Source: Suicoccus acidiformans (lineage in GTDB: Bacteria; Bacillota; Bacilli; Lactobacillales; Aerococcaceae). From it: a DNA stretch of 64,000 nt. A program made the position numbers and the translations under genes. The notes beneath the pieces are model-generated. The model was not told where the DNA came from and did not search any database. It saw only the letters and a program-made list of their open reading frames with translations. Where the stretch lies: NCBI RefSeq assembly GCF_003546865.1, contig NZ_CP023434.1:1054001-1118000 (forward strand), given 5' to 3'. This document shows positions 47,106-54,706 of the stretch, one piece after another (the first letter of the stretch is position 1; every line of letters starts with the position of its first letter).

Positions 47106-48192
47106 ATTAAAAGTATCGATTTTCGGCGAATCTCATGGGCCAGCCATTGGGGTGACCTTACACAATTTACCCGCTGGTATTCGCTTAGATGAAGATGCCA
47201 TCCTTAAAGAAATGGCTCGTCGGGCTCCTGGTAGTAGCGATCTGACGACGCCACGCAAGGAGAAGGATCAACCAGAAATTGTTTCAGGCTATTTAGACGG
47301 TCAAACAACGGGCGCCCCTTTGACGGCGGTCATTTGGAACACGAATACCCGCTCTAAAGACTATAGTCAGATGAAGCGTTTGATGCGGCCGGGTCAGGCA
47401 GATTATCCGGGGCGTATGCGCTATGATGGCTTCGCTGATTACCGGGGGAGTGGCCACTTCTCAGGGCGGATTACGGCGCCCTTAGTTTTTGCGGGGGCCA
47501 TTGCCAAGGGCTGGCTTGCGGAACGGGGAATTCGCATTGGCGCACATGTTCTGTCCATCGAGAAAATTTACGACCGCCAGTATACTTTAGAAGATGAATT
47601 AACCACTGAATTACTTCAAAAATGGGCTAGTGAACAATTACCGCTCTTTGAAGAAGAGGTTCGCCCAGATATGGAAGAAGCGATTTATGCTGCCAAGCAG
47701 GCGGAAGATTCGGTAGGCGGCGTGGTAGAAACGATTGTCAGCGGGGTTCCGGCTGGCTATGGCAATCCTTTCTTTGATTCAGTGGAAGCAACCTTGGCGC
47801 ATTTAATTTTCTCCGTCCCGGCGACGAAGGGCTTGGAATTCGGTTCGGGCTTTGATATTGCTGCTATGCGAGGTTCGCAAGCTAATGATGCTTATTATTA
47901 CGATACAAACGGCAACGTGAAGACGAAAACAAACCATAACGGTGGAATTATCGGTGGCATTACCTACGGAATGCCCATTGTCTTTCGAACGGCTATTAAA
48001 CCGCCGGCTTCGATTGGCCAAGACCAGGAGACGATAGATATTGAAAGTGGCGAGAATACGACCATGGAAACACATGGACGCCACGATCCGTGTATTGTTC
48101 CAAGGGTGATACCGGTTCTAGAAGCAGTGACAGCCTTGGCGTTGATGGATTTAATTTTGGTGAAAGAGGGGATTGAATTTGCGAAGTCTTGA
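47083..48192 (+). CDS. aroC: Chorismate synthase
   Basis: Converts EPSP to chorismate with reduced FMN. It has 369 residues: GESHGPAIGVTL near residue 15, RMRYDGFADYRGSGHFSGR-type signature (RGSGHFSGRITAP) near 122, and GSGFDIAAMRGSQANDAYY near 258. The start lies inside aroA, with AGGAGG just upstream. It overlaps the chorismate mutase gene by 14 bases, so the three genes are translationally chained. Confidence 0.97.
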   Translation: MSGVWGNKLKVSIFGESHGPAIGVTLHNLPAGIRLDEDAILKEMARRAPGSSDLTTPRKEKDQPEIVSGYLDGQTTGAPLTAVIWNTNTRSKDYSQMKRLMRPGQADYPGRMRYDGFADYRGSGHFSGRITAPLVFAGAIAKGWLAERGIRIGAHVLSIEKIYDRQYTLEDELTTELLQKWASEQLPLFEEEVRPDMEEAIYAAKQAEDSVGGVVETIVSGVPAGYGNPFFDSVEATLAHLIFSVPATKGLEFGSGFDIAAMRGSQANDAYYYDTNGNVKTKTNHNGGIIGGITYGMPIVFRTAIKPPASIGQDQETIDIESGENTTMETHGRHDPCIVPRVIPVLEAVTALALMDLILVKEGIEFAKS

Positions 48193-48457
48193 GGAATTAC
48201 GAGAAGAAATTAATCAAATTGATACAGAACTAACTAAACTAATTGAAGCACGCTTTAAGTGTGCCGTTGAAGTTGCCCAGTATAAGCAGGCGCATGACTT
48301 GCCGGTCTTTGATGAGAAACGGGAAGCCATTGTTCTTGAGCGGAATGTTTCGGCCGTGAGTGATACACGCTTTGAAGATGATATTCGGCGTTTCTATCAA
48401 AGTTTGATGGACATTTCCAAGGATATTCAGCGACAAGAGTTGCAGGCGGAAGAATGA
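48179..48457 (+). CDS. Chorismate mutase (AroQ type)
   Basis: Converts chorismate to prephenate for Phe/Tyr synthesis. It has 92 residues, an all-helical AroQ domain: LEELREEINQIDTELTKLIEARFKCA (in parts), VAQYKQAHDLPVFDEKREAIVLE with the active-site Arg/Lys/Asp/Glu pattern. I choose TTG at 48179, 7 bases after GAGGGG; a TTG at 48173 lies too close to the RBS. It is a monofunctional free-standing domain. No tyrA or pheA follows in the window. Confidence 0.88.
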   Translation: MRSLEELREEINQIDTELTKLIEARFKCAVEVAQYKQAHDLPVFDEKREAIVLERNVSAVSDTRFEDDIRRFYQSLMDISKDIQRQELQAEE

Positions 48458-48526
48458 TCAGCATCATTATCGGCGCTGAAGCGAAATGAAGTCTAATATT
48501 CATGCTTAGCCAAATATAATAAGCCC

Positions 48527-48568
48527 AAAATGCATCCAGCAGTATTGACACTGATTGGGTGTATTTTT
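48527..48568 (+). terminator. Terminator after the aro genes
   Basis: AAATGCATCC-agcagt / cactgatt-GGGTGTATTT stem with G-U pairs, followed by TTTTTGG. It precedes the lia promoter region. Confidence 0.7.
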
Positions 48569-48709
48569 GGTGGTGGGTATTATATTTATTTTGCGTTGTT
48601 AGAGCTTGTTTGCTCAGCTTATATTCACTGTTTCTCTTATGCAATTGTTAGTAATTACTTCATCTCACACTTAAAGCTTGCTATAATGATAACTACAAGG
48701 AGGGGCGCG

Positions 48710-49453
48710 ATGAAAGAGTATTTGAAGCAGAATTTATTAATAATTGCCTGCATGGTGATCCTGTTGCTCGTCATAGATATATTTACAGACTGGCACTCAC
48801 TGGCAGCCTTTATTATCGGCACGCTATTTCTATTGGCATCGATATTTGTGGAACGAAAAGGGCTTAGTCGGCTTTCTTTGTTTATTGCGACGTTTGCTTT
48901 CGTATTAGCCATATTTCTCACCCAGTCGATCTGGTTATTGGCCGTGGTTTTTATTCTCTTTCTGATTGTTTTCCGTGCGCCAACAGGCAATGAATTCTTC
49001 GATACGGGTGAGGCGAAGTTGGTCTCGCCCGCTAGTAAGAATACTTATATTGGGGTGAAATTAGTCCAGCCGCAAAGTAAGCAAAGGAAGCCTTTAGTAA
49101 CGGAACAAGTGAATTTAAGCCAAGCAAATGAGCAACAAGCATGGGATGATATTAACCTGGTAATGCTTGGTGGCAATGCCATTGTTGACTTAGGTAATAC
49201 TAATTTGCCGGAAGGTGAATCCATTATTATGTTAAGAAAGCTAGTAGGCCGAACGCGCATCATTGTGCCCAGTGATGTTGGCTTGCACATTAATTTCAGT
49301 ACCATGTCCGGTGCGGTTATCTTTGAACAGCAACGCTATGACTTAACCGGGGAGAATTTCCGCTGGGAAAGTCCGTCTTATCAAGCTTCTCCGAGGCGGA
49401 TGAAGTTGGTGCTTTCAGTTGTCTTTGGTGATGTCGAGGTGATCGTGCTATGA
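48710..49453 (+). CDS. liaF: LiaF-like envelope-stress regulator
   Basis: In Bacillus and streptococci LiaF is a membrane protein that keeps LiaS silent when the cell envelope is undamaged. It has 247 residues, three to four N-terminal membrane helices (about 7-25, 30-47, 55-70 and 73-88), a linker, and a soluble C-terminal DUF2154-type domain (DLGNTNLPEGESIIMLRKLVG, IIVPSDVGLHINFSTMSG). The ATG at 48710 follows AAGGAGGGG. TATAAT at 48682-48687 is the probable -10. It overlaps liaS by 4 bases. Confidence 0.9.
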   Translation: MKEYLKQNLLIIACMVILLLVIDIFTDWHSLAAFIIGTLFLLASIFVERKGLSRLSLFIATFAFVLAIFLTQSIWLLAVVFILFLIVFRAPTGNEFFDTGEAKLVSPASKNTYIGVKLVQPQSKQRKPLVTEQVNLSQANEQQAWDDINLVMLGGNAIVDLGNTNLPEGESIIMLRKLVGRTRIIVPSDVGLHINFSTMSGAVIFEQQRYDLTGENFRWESPSYQASPRRMKLVLSVVFGDVEVIVL

Positions 49454-50538
49454 ATATTAGGCTTTGGTTGCGTCTTTTTTGGCATCAGTTAAGCATGTTA
49501 GGGTTGATTCTGCTGGGGCTTTTGCTGTTATTGGTAGAAGGCTTCGCTTTAATAGCCTGGCAGGACTTACTTACTTTGACTTGGCTGAATATCCCCGTAT
49601 ATTTGCTTGTTCTAGCTTTACTGGTGACAATTGCTGCATTCTATTCAGCTTATCTTGCGCTGAACTTGTCTCAGCCTTACGAGATGATTCAAGCTCAGCT
49701 GAGTTGGTTACTGATGGGAAAATATCAACATCCGATTTTCAAAGAAAAGCCTCGTAATGTGAGTTGGTATGAAACGGATAATCAAGTTTGTGGGTCAATC
49801 CTAGGTTTACGGCAGAAATTATTGCAACTTCATTCTGATTTGCAGGAATTATCGGCCGCCCCAACCTTTGTCTCTCAGGAGACTAAAGAGGAGATTATAG
49901 AAGGGGAACGCCACCGGATTGCCCGGGAACTTCATGATTCGGTGAGTCAACAATTATTTGCTGCAACGATGTTGATTTCCTTAGTACGCGAGCAAATGGA
50001 AGAGGGGGCTTCACAAGAAGTTATTCTGAAACAGGTCGGACACGTCGAGTCGATTGTGCAGAAAGCTCAATCTGAGATGCGGGCCTTACTCTTACACCTT
50101 AGGCCGATTGAACTGTATGATAAGACCTTGGCCCAAGGGGTCGAAGAATTGTTGCGGGAACTGAATCCGAAAGTTCCTATGACGTTGACTTGGGATATTC
50201 AAGTCCCTAAGTTGGAATCGGGCTTAGAAGATCATATCTTTCGTATTGTCCAAGAGTGTGTCTCGAATACATTGCGTCATGCGGAAGCGAAACGCTTGGA
50301 AGTATATTTACACGATAATAATGGTGTCTTACGCCTTAGAATTATTGATGACGGGAAAGGCTTTAACCCCGATCAAGAGTCTTTGGCCGGGCATTATGGT
50401 TTGAATAATTTAGCTGAACGGGTGAAGAATATGGGTGGTAGCCATCAAATTTTCAGTCAAGTCGGAGAGGGCACTACGATTGATATTTCGATTCCGCTAG
50501 CAGCTCAATCAATAACAGAAGGTAGAGGGATGGAATGA
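49450..50538 (+). CDS. liaS: Sensor histidine kinase LiaS-like
   Basis: A NarL-type sensor kinase for cell-envelope stress, 362 residues. Two N-terminal membrane helices (about 12-35 and 45-70) with almost no extracellular loop make it an intramembrane-sensing kinase. The phosphorylated His is in [20 protein letters not shown] near residue 158 (HisKA_3), and the HATPase domain has [15 protein letters not shown] and [10 protein letters not shown]...[15 protein letters not shown] overlaps at both ends couple it to liaF and liaR. Confidence 0.93.
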   Translation: MNIRLWLRLFWHQLSMLGLILLGLLLLLVEGFALIAWQDLLTLTWLNIPVYLLVLALLVTIAAFYSAYLALNLSQPYEMIQAQLSWLLMGKYQHPIFKEKPRNVSWYETDNQVCGSILGLRQKLLQLHSDLQELSAAPTFVSQETKEEIIEGERHRIARELHDSVSQQLFAATMLISLVREQMEEGASQEVILKQVGHVESIVQKAQSEMRALLLHLRPIELYDKTLAQGVEELLRELNPKVPMTLTWDIQVPKLESGLEDHIFRIVQECVSNTLRHAEAKRLEVYLHDNNGVLRLRIIDDGKGFNPDQESLAGHYGLNNLAERVKNMGGSHQIFSQVGEGTTIDISIPLAAQSITEGRGME

Positions 50539-51170
50539 TACGAGTTTTATTAATTGATGACCATGAAATGGTCCGCTTGGGTGTTTCTGCTTATTTAGCA
50601 GCCCAAGATGATATTGAAGTAATTGCTGAAGCGGATAATGGACTGGTAGGTTATCATAAAGCCTTGGAGTTAAAGCCCGACATCATTCTGATGGATTTAG
50701 TGATGGATACGATGGACGGCATTGAGTCCACCCAGAAGATTCTAGCGGAATGGCCGGAAGCTAAGATTATTATTGTGACAAGCTTTATAGACGATGAGAA
50801 AGTTTTCCCGGCCTTGGAAGCCGGCGCCAAAAGTTATATTCTCAAGACATCATCTGCTAAGGAGATTGCTGAAGCTATTCGGGCAACCTATGGCGGGGAT
50901 GAAGTCATAGGGCCGGAAGTTAGCGAGAAGGTCCTCAACCGCGATAGCCAAGCCCAGCAACCCCAATTGCATGACCAGCTTACCGGACGCGAATTGGAAG
51001 TCTTAAGTCTATTGGCAGACGGCATGAGTAATCAGGAAATCGCCGATGAGCTTTTCATTACCTTGAAGACGGTCAAGACTCATGTTTCCAATATCCTATC
51101 CAAATTGGAAGTGAGTGACCGTACCCAAGCGACAATTTATGCTTACCAACATGGACTGAAAGAGAAGTAA
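50535..51170 (+). CDS. liaR: Response regulator LiaR-like
   Basis: The partner of LiaS, 211 residues. The receiver domain has [16 protein letters not shown] (acidic pair near residues 7-8), the phospho-Asp in [13 protein letters not shown] near 53, and the Lys in SYILKTSS near 103. The LuxR-type HTH is [20 protein letters not shown] and [16 protein letters not shown]. It likely activates its own operon. Confidence 0.94.
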   Translation: MIRVLLIDDHEMVRLGVSAYLAAQDDIEVIAEADNGLVGYHKALELKPDIILMDLVMDTMDGIESTQKILAEWPEAKIIIVTSFIDDEKVFPALEAGAKSYILKTSSAKEIAEAIRATYGGDEVIGPEVSEKVLNRDSQAQQPQLHDQLTGRELEVLSLLADGMSNQEIADELFITLKTVKTHVSNILSKLEVSDRTQATIYAYQHGLKEK

Positions 51171-51290
51171 TTAAAGTCTAACAAAAAATGAACATTATCG
51201 GTGCCTTTAACAACTTTCACAAAATTACTCACGTCAGTGATAAGCAGACGACTCAAGGCATCACCACAGTCGATTTCAAGTGGCGTGAAA

Positions 51291-51464
51291 ATGAATATCC
51301 TTCAGAAAGAATCTATTCCAGCTTTCTGTTGGTTTTTCATAGTGGTTGCGGCTGTTTTGATGCTGATGATTAACACTAAGATAGTATTTAAGTCTGAGAC
51401 CGATTCATTTATTATCAGGCCAGATAAGCAAGTCATTTCCCTAGTTGGAAGCATCAAGGTATAA
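51291..51464 (+). CDS. Possible small membrane protein (weak call)
   Basis: A 57-codon frame in the 320-base gap after liaR: MNILQKESIPAFC... with one strong hydrophobic segment (FCWFFIVVAAVLMLMINTKI), then a polar tail. The RBS is poor (AGTGG). No family is recognised. It could be a real small envelope protein controlled with lia, or a chance frame. The rest of 51171-51492 shows only the HesB promoter area. Confidence 0.25.
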   Translation: MNILQKESIPAFCWFFIVVAAVLMLMINTKIVFKSETDSFIIRPDKQVISLVGSIKV

Positions 51465-51492
51465 TATGTCCGTAAGAATTGGAGGGATAAGT

Positions 51493-51792
51493 ATGCAAAT
51501 AACAGTAGATTCACGTGCAGTGACATGGTTTAGTGAAGAGATGGGGCGTCCTGATGGGACTGGGATTCGCTTCGGTGTGCAAATTTATGGCAACAGTCCG
51601 GTGCAGAATGGCTTTGCTTTAGCCGTTGAACCAGACAAGCCAGTTGAAATTGGGGCGCAATTCCAGGCAGATAATGGCTTATTATTCTATGTTGAGGCGG
51701 CCGATGTCTGGTTTTTCGATGGGCATGATTTACAGGTTCAGTATAATGAAGAGCTCCACGAACCAAGCTATCAATATGTGAAGCCGCAATAG
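51493..51792 (+). CDS. HesB/YneR-like iron-sulfur domain family protein
   Basis: A 99-residue protein related to the HesB/IscA fold, of the YneR-type subfamily: MQITVDSRAVTWFSEEMGRPDGTGIRFGVQIYG (in parts), then FALAVEPDKPVEIGAQF. It lacks the three conserved cysteines of true A-type Fe-S carriers (no cysteine at all is visible), so cluster transfer is unlikely in the usual way. Function unknown. ATG at 51493 after GGAGGG; TATAAT at 51460-51465 is a likely -10. Confidence 0.8.
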   Translation: MQITVDSRAVTWFSEEMGRPDGTGIRFGVQIYGNSPVQNGFALAVEPDKPVEIGAQFQADNGLLFYVEAADVWFFDGHDLQVQYNEELHEPSYQYVKPQ

Positions 51793-51867
51793 TTGCTCAT
51801 ATATTTCCGTCTCAAGTCGGATGGCATCTTTTATTCGATTCGGTAATATATTCTATGAGGTGAGAAG

Positions 51868-52344
51868 ATGACACATTCATTCTGGTTAGATGTATTGAAA
51901 CTCGGTCTATCCAATATCCTTGTTTATACGAAATCCCAAACGAAGGTGATTGGTTTAACCATTCTACTCTTTACGATGGGCTTTGTCTGGGTTGATTTAT
52001 CTTTTGGTTGGGCTTTGCTTATAGCCATTGGGATTAGTATATTGGATTTATTGCCGGTAATTGGGGCGGGGATGGTCTTTATTCCCTGGATACTTGTAGA
52101 ATGGCTTACGGGAGATGCGAGTCAAGGGTGGAAATTGCTGGCAATTTATGTGCTAGTGGAAGTAATTACGGAGCTTATTGAACCCTTCTTTCTGGGGCGT
52201 GATTTAGCGATGCCGCTCTGGTTGCCGGCAGTGATTATGATCCTTTGTAGTATTCTCTTCAATGTGTGGGGAATTCTTATTGCTTCACTTGCGATTCCAT
52301 TTATTTCCGCCTATCGAACAGTCCTAGCTAAATACCGAACTTAA
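51868..52344 (+). CDS. Half-length AI-2E/YtvI-type membrane protein
   Basis: A 158-residue membrane protein with about four hydrophobic segments. It matches only the C-terminal half of AI-2E family transporters: ISILDLLPVIGAGMVFIPWILVEWL corresponds to the conserved DLIPVIGPG...PW motif (quoted in parts), and LVEVITELIEPFFLGRDLAMPLWL to the RQILEPKIVG motif. The full-length member at 62264 has about 390 residues. RBS GAGGTGAG. No N-terminal half is found upstream (51793-51867 is too short), so it is either a split remnant or a stand-alone short protein. Confidence 0.7.
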   Translation: MTHSFWLDVLKLGLSNILVYTKSQTKVIGLTILLFTMGFVWVDLSFGWALLIAIGISILDLLPVIGAGMVFIPWILVEWLTGDASQGWKLLAIYVLVEVITELIEPFFLGRDLAMPLWLPAVIMILCSILFNVWGILIASLAIPFISAYRTVLAKYRT

Positions 52345-52420
52345 ACGTTTTCCTTTGCAGGGAAGTGCTTTTTTTGTTAGGCTGACGTTGTAAGGGCAAG
52401 TATGTTGTTAAACTTAGGCT

Positions 52421-52435
52421 AGGAGGCTTAATATG
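52421..52435 (+). promoter_or_regulatory. RBS and true start of the aldo/keto reductase gene
   Basis: AGGAGG at 52421-52426 and ATG at 52433. This start lies in a different frame from the main open frame that begins at 52467, which shows that the gene is frameshifted rather than starting at 52467. Confidence 0.8.
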
Positions 52436-53381
52436 ATAGATAAGGCAAGTTTAGGAAAATCCGGCATTGAAGTGTTTCCGATTGGCTTTGGGGCTAATGC
52501 GATTGGGGGGGCATAATTTATACCCTAATATTGATGAGGAAGAGAATCGTAATTTGCTCCGGGCGATCTTTGAGAGCGAGATTAATTTCATCGATCCGGC
52601 TTATGTATATGGGAACGGGCGGTCCGAAGAATTAATCGGGGAAGTCTTGCAGGAATACAAGCGTGAAGATGTGGTCATCGCTACGAAGGCTGCTCATAGT
52701 CAGAATGAAGCTGGCGAAGTAATTATGGACAATTCACCCGGCTTTCTGCGCAAATCGGTTGATGAAGCGCTTGAACGTCTTCAAACCGATTATATTGATT
52801 TATTCTATATTCATTTCCCAGATGAGGCGACGCCGAAAGACGAAGCGGTTGCGGCTTTGGCTGAGATGAAGCAGGCAGGTAAGATTCGTGCGATTGGTGT
52901 ATCTAACTTCAGCCTAGAGCAGTTGCAAATTGCCAATAAGAACGGAGATGTGGATGTTTACCAAGGGGAGTTTAATTTGGTAGAGCGAGGCGCTGAAGCG
53001 GACTTATTAGCCTATACGGCCGAGCATAACATTACATTTATTCCGTATTTCCCCTTGGCTTCAGGTTTATTGACGGGTAAATATACCGAAGAAGTGACCT
53101 TTCCGGAAGACGATCTGCGCAGTGGCCAAGCTAACTTCAAGGGCGAACGTTACCAAACGATCGTCAGCAAAGTTCAGCAGTTAAAGCCTATAGCTGACAA
53201 ATATGAGGTGGACATTGTCCACATTGTCTTAAACTGGTACTTTAGCCGGCCTTCTATGGATGTAATTATCCCTGGGGCTAAGCATGTAGACCAAATGCGC
53301 AGTAACCTGAAAGCAGTAAGCTTTGAATTGAGCGAAAACGATATTCAAGCAATTGACGAACTGTTTGCGGACTTTAAATAA
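52433..53381 (+). pseudogene. Aldo/keto reductase, frameshifted in a G7 tract
   Basis: The N-terminus [26 protein letters not shown] runs from 52433 and leaves frame at GGGGGGG (52505-52511), hitting TAA at once. With six G it would continue [20 protein letters not shown]... for a normal ~315-residue AKR. The remaining frame has the catalytic Asp/Tyr ([20 protein letters not shown]), Lys (VVIATKAA) and His region (DLFYIHFPD), and the cofactor part [20 protein letters not shown]. It is an NADPH-dependent carbonyl reductase in the family. The lesion may be phase-variable, fixed, or a sequencing error. Confidence 0.85.
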
Positions 53382-53395
53382 GAATACATAACCCA

Positions 53396-53442
53396 ATAAA
53401 AAATCCTCATAACACCTATTTGTTGGTGTTATGAGGATTTAT
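53396..53442. terminator. Bidirectional terminator between the AKR and PfpI genes
   Basis: A perfect stem AAATCCTCATAACACC / GGTGTTATGAGGATTT with a short loop, A-rich on the left and T-rich on the right. Confidence 0.88.
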
Positions 53443-53450
53443 AAGTTAGC

Positions 53451-53966
53451 TTATTGTTCTAAAGCTTTGATGATAGCTTCATTGAAAGCTGGAATATCTT
53501 CCGGGGTACGGCTTGACACTAGACCAGATGGGTCTGTGACGACTTCTTTATCAAAGAAGAGGCCACCTGCATTAATAACGTCGACAGCGACTTGCTTAAC
53601 GGCTGTCACCCGTTTACCGCGTAAGACATCAGCATTCACCAGTAATTGGGGCGCATGGCAAATGGAGAAGATTGGCTTTTCTTCATAGGCAAATTCTCTA
53701 ACGAAGGCCAACATGTCTTCATCTGCCCGTAATTTATCCGGAGAATAACCACCCGGGATTAATAAGGCGTCAAAGTCCGCTGCATCAGCGTCTTTAACCG
53801 CTTGATCGATTTCAACCTCTACACCTTCAGTCTTGCCTTTAACCACTTGACCGGCTTCGATGCCAATGGTCACTACTTCATGACCAGCTTCTTCTAAAGC
53901 CTCCCGTGGTGAAGTATATTCCACATCTTCAAATAAATCAGTAATGACTGTTGCAACTTTTGTCAT
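53451..53966 (-). CDS. DJ-1/PfpI family protein (type 1 glutamine amidotransferase-like)
   Basis: A 171-residue soluble protein of the DJ-1/PfpI superfamily (YraA/YhbO-like). The nucleophile elbow Cys is in IFSICHAPQLLV near residue 102. The acidic partner Glu lies near the start (TDLFEDVEYTSP, near 14), and IPGGYSPDKLRADEDMLAFV is present. Members are described as stress chaperones, methylglyoxal deglycases or glyoxalase III. RBS AAAGGAAG on the minus strand. It sits between an aldo/keto reductase and methylglyoxal synthase. Confidence 0.9.
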   Translation of the reverse strand: MTKVATVITDLFEDVEYTSPREALEEAGHEVVTIGIEAGQVVKGKTEGVEVEIDQAVKDADAADFDALLIPGGYSPDKLRADEDMLAFVREFAYEEKPIFSICHAPQLLVNADVLRGKRVTAVKQVAVDVINAGGLFFDKEVVTDPSGLVSSRTPEDIPAFNEAIIKALEQ

Positions 53967-54142
53967 TCAAATCTTCCTTTCTTTAAAGGTTTATATAATT
54001 ATAACCTTTAATCAATATTGTTACAAAAGATACGTTTAGGCAATTACTTGTTTGCATAGTTGATAAATCCGTTCTCTGCATAAGGGTAATTCCATGCAAA
54101 GGCTTTCATCATGCGCTATAATAGCTCTAAGGAGGAGATTGA

Positions 54143-54565
54143 ATGAAGATAGCGCTCATCGCCCATGATAAGAAGAAGGATGAAATGGTAGCTTTTACAA
54201 CGGCTTATCGGGAAATTCTGGCCCAACACGATCTCTATGCCACGGGTACGACGGGTTTACGGATTCAAGAAGCGACCAATTTACCTGTGCATCGCTTTAA
54301 ATCTGGTCCCCTAGGCGGCGATCAACAAATTGGGGCAGAAGTGTCCAACAATAATATTGATTTGGTGATTTTCTTACGGGATCCACTGACCCCGCAAGCT
54401 CATGAGCCGGATATTTCTGCTTTGTTAAGGTTATGTGATGTCTACAATATTCCATTAGCAACGAATGTTGGGTCGGCTGAAGGCTTACTCCGGGCACTAG
54501 ATGCTGGCTTTATGGCCTGGCGCGAGCTGGTACGCGGGCATGATTTCGACCAAATTGAAATTTAG
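54143..54565 (+). CDS. mgsA: Methylglyoxal synthase
   Basis: Converts dihydroxyacetone phosphate to methylglyoxal and phosphate, a bypass that relieves phosphate or sugar-phosphate stress. It has 140 residues: [16 protein letters not shown] near residue 2, phosphate-binding [13 protein letters not shown] near 34, [15 protein letters not shown] near 53 with the catalytic-base Asp, and [15 protein letters not shown] near 80. RBS AAGGAGG, probable -10 TATAAT at 54117-54122. Its stop codon overlaps the first CtsR box of clpB. Confidence 0.96.
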   Translation: MKIALIAHDKKKDEMVAFTTAYREILAQHDLYATGTTGLRIQEATNLPVHRFKSGPLGGDQQIGAEVSNNNIDLVIFLRDPLTPQAHEPDISALLRLCDVYNIPLATNVGSAEGLLRALDAGFMAWRELVRGHDFDQIEI

Positions 54566-54580
54566 TCAATAAAAGTCAAA
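54564..54580 (+). promoter_or_regulatory. CtsR operator box 1 upstream of clpB
   Basis: Direct heptad repeat AGTCAAT-aaa-AGTCAAA, matching the CtsR pattern (A/G)GTCAAA-nnn-(A/G)GTCAAA. It overlaps the mgsA stop codon. Confidence 0.75.
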
Positions 54581-54586
54581 TTAACT

Positions 54587-54603
54587 ATTGACCTTTCCTG
54601 ACC
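54587..54603 (-). promoter_or_regulatory. CtsR operator box 2, over the clpB -35 element
   Basis: Minus strand GGTCAGG-aaa-GGTCAAT. It covers TTGACC at 54588-54593, so bound CtsR would block RNA polymerase directly. Confidence 0.85.
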
Positions 54604-54616
54604 AATGTCGTATAAT
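54588..54616 (+). promoter_or_regulatory. clpB promoter
   Basis: TTGACC at 54588-54593, a 17-base spacer and TATAAT at 54611-54616. The leader of about 85 nt contains the hairpin AGCCA-GAAA-TGGCT and CtsR box 3. Confidence 0.85.
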
Positions 54617-54656
54617 AGACTTAGCCAGAAATGGCTATTCTATTTTCTAATATTTT

Positions 54657-54673
54657 CTTGACCATTTCTGACT
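54657..54673 (-). promoter_or_regulatory. CtsR operator box 3 in the clpB leader
   Basis: Minus strand AGTCAGA-aat-GGTCAAG, a degenerate heptad pair about 45 bases downstream of the -10. Confidence 0.65.
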
Positions 54674-54706
54674 TTAAACATTATATAGATGAAAGGTAGT
54701 GATGAT

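Noticed and set aside
54566-54706. CIRCE/HrcA element upstream of clpB
   Set aside because: The TTAGCACTC-N9-GAGTGCTAA palindrome is absent; the repeats fit CtsR instead.
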